From Sphingomonas_Q fennica_A (GTDB lineage Bacteria; Pseudomonadota; Alphaproteobacteria; Sphingomonadales; Sphingomonadaceae): 64,000 bases of DNA. The first letter of the stretch is position 1. Every line of letters begins with the position of its first letter. Of the stretch, positions 63,480 through 64,000 are shown piece by piece. Where the stretch lies: positions 1-64,000 of the forward strand of contig JAQIJD010000012.1 in the NCBI GenBank assembly GCA_036946415.1. Direction: 5' to 3'. A model generated the notes under the pieces. The model saw only the letters and a list, made by a program, of their open reading frames with translations, made no database searches and was not told where the DNA came from. A program made the translations under genes and the position numbers.

Positions 63480-64000
63480 TTACAACAACCCGAGGGCGCG
63501 GAAGCTGGCGTGGCCGGAGGCGCCGATCACGACATGATCGTGAACCGCGATGCCGAGCGGTTTCAGCGCGGCGGCGATCTCGCGCGTCAGGGCGATGTCG
63601 GCGCGGCTGGGGCTGGGATCGCCCGAAGGATGGTTGTGGACGAGGACGATCGCGGCGGCGTTCAGCTCGAGCGCGCGGCGGACGATCTCGCGGACGTGGA
63701 CGGCGGCCTGATCGATCGATCCTTCCGAGGCGATCTCGTCGCGGATCAGCATGTTGCGGGTGTTGAGATGGAGGACGCGGACGCATTCGGTGGCGCGGTG
63801 CGCCATATCGATGTGGAGGTAATCGAGCAGCGCCTGCCAGCCGGACAGGATCGGCCGCGCCGCCACTTCGGCGGAGAGTTTCCGGCGCGCCGCCACGTCG
63901 GCGATGCGGATCGCGGCGGCGGCGACGTCCGACAGGCCGGCGCGGCGCAGGCTTTCCGCATCCGCCGAAAGCAGCGCCCCGATCCCGCCGAACTCCGCCA
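63480..64000 (-). CDS. radC: RadC-family protein, 5' part outside the window
   Basis: About 173 C-terminal residues are visible, and the frame runs off the right edge toward its start. The JAB/MPN metal motif is LVHNHPSGDPSPSRADIALT (H-x-H...D). Upstream, AEFGGIGALLSADAESLRRAG resembles the helix-hairpin-helix-like N-terminal part of RadC. It ends GASGHASFRALGLL. RadC-type proteins are predicted JAMM nuclease or peptidase-like proteins of uncertain role in DNA repair. It is 49 bases upstream of purB on the same strand. Confidence 0.92.
   Translation of the reverse strand, partial: AEFGGIGALLSADAESLRRAGLSDVAAAAIRIADVAARRKLSAEVAARPILSGWQALLDYLHIDMAHRATECVRVLHLNTRNMLIRDEIASEGSIDQAAVHVREIVRRALELNAAAIVLVHNHPSGDPSPSRADIALTREIAAALKPLGIAVHDHVVIGASGHASFRALGLL

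Overview
The window looks like chromosomal DNA of a high-GC alphaproteobacterium of the order Sphingomonadales (Sphingomonas-like). This rests on base composition and codon use, the block ispDF-dusB-ntrB-ntrC-ntrY-ntrX-hfq-hflX, a tandem-domain Hfq, a NodT-type efflux system, a TonB-dependent receptor of sphingomonad style, and GC-rich palindromic repeats between genes. The genus is an inference; no 16S rRNA gene is present.

Layout. Positions 1-7665 hold the end of a nucleoside permease, a manganese catalase, recJ, a tRNA-Glu(TTC), a calcium-binding RTX-type protein and panE. Positions 7662-18526 form an accessory aromatic-catabolism locus: a LysR regulator divergent from a benzoylformate-decarboxylase-like enzyme, Rieske oxygenase alpha and beta subunits, an MFS transporter, an AraC regulator, a TonB receptor, a 2,4'-dihydroxyacetophenone-dioxygenase-like cupin and a frameshifted short-chain dehydrogenase. 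Positions 20065-24389 are a copper locus: MerR, a glutaredoxin-MauE fusion, CopA multicopper oxidase and CopB with a His-rich repeat. Positions 25160-29983 carry a periplasmic redox/c-di-GMP group: cupredoxin, GGDEF-EAL protein, DUF3034 outer-membrane-like protein, truncated haemoglobin and lipoprotein cytochrome c.

From 30822 the genes are mostly housekeeping: carbonic anhydrase, lipA, a COQ10-type protein, pncC/cinA, ispDF, dusB, two nitrogen-type two-component systems (NtrBC and NtrYX), an unrecognised 253-residue protein, hfq, hflX, agmatine deiminase, a PhoX-type phosphatase, rpsD, a GIY-YIG/TrmJ fusion frame, nrdR, glyA and rpiB. A tripartite RND efflux operon (53564-59416), a MASE1-PAS-GGDEF cyclase, a metallophosphoesterase, purB and the end of radC close the window.

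No CRISPR array, prophage, transposase or rRNA operon was seen, and no gene-free stretch exceeds about 210 bases. The most unusual points are the double Hfq, the catabolic locus with its single-base frameshift, the redox/c-di-GMP group, two small secreted proteins sharing a Cys-pair signature, and a gene fusion created by a pair of inverted palindromic repeats that retain their stem by compensatory changes.
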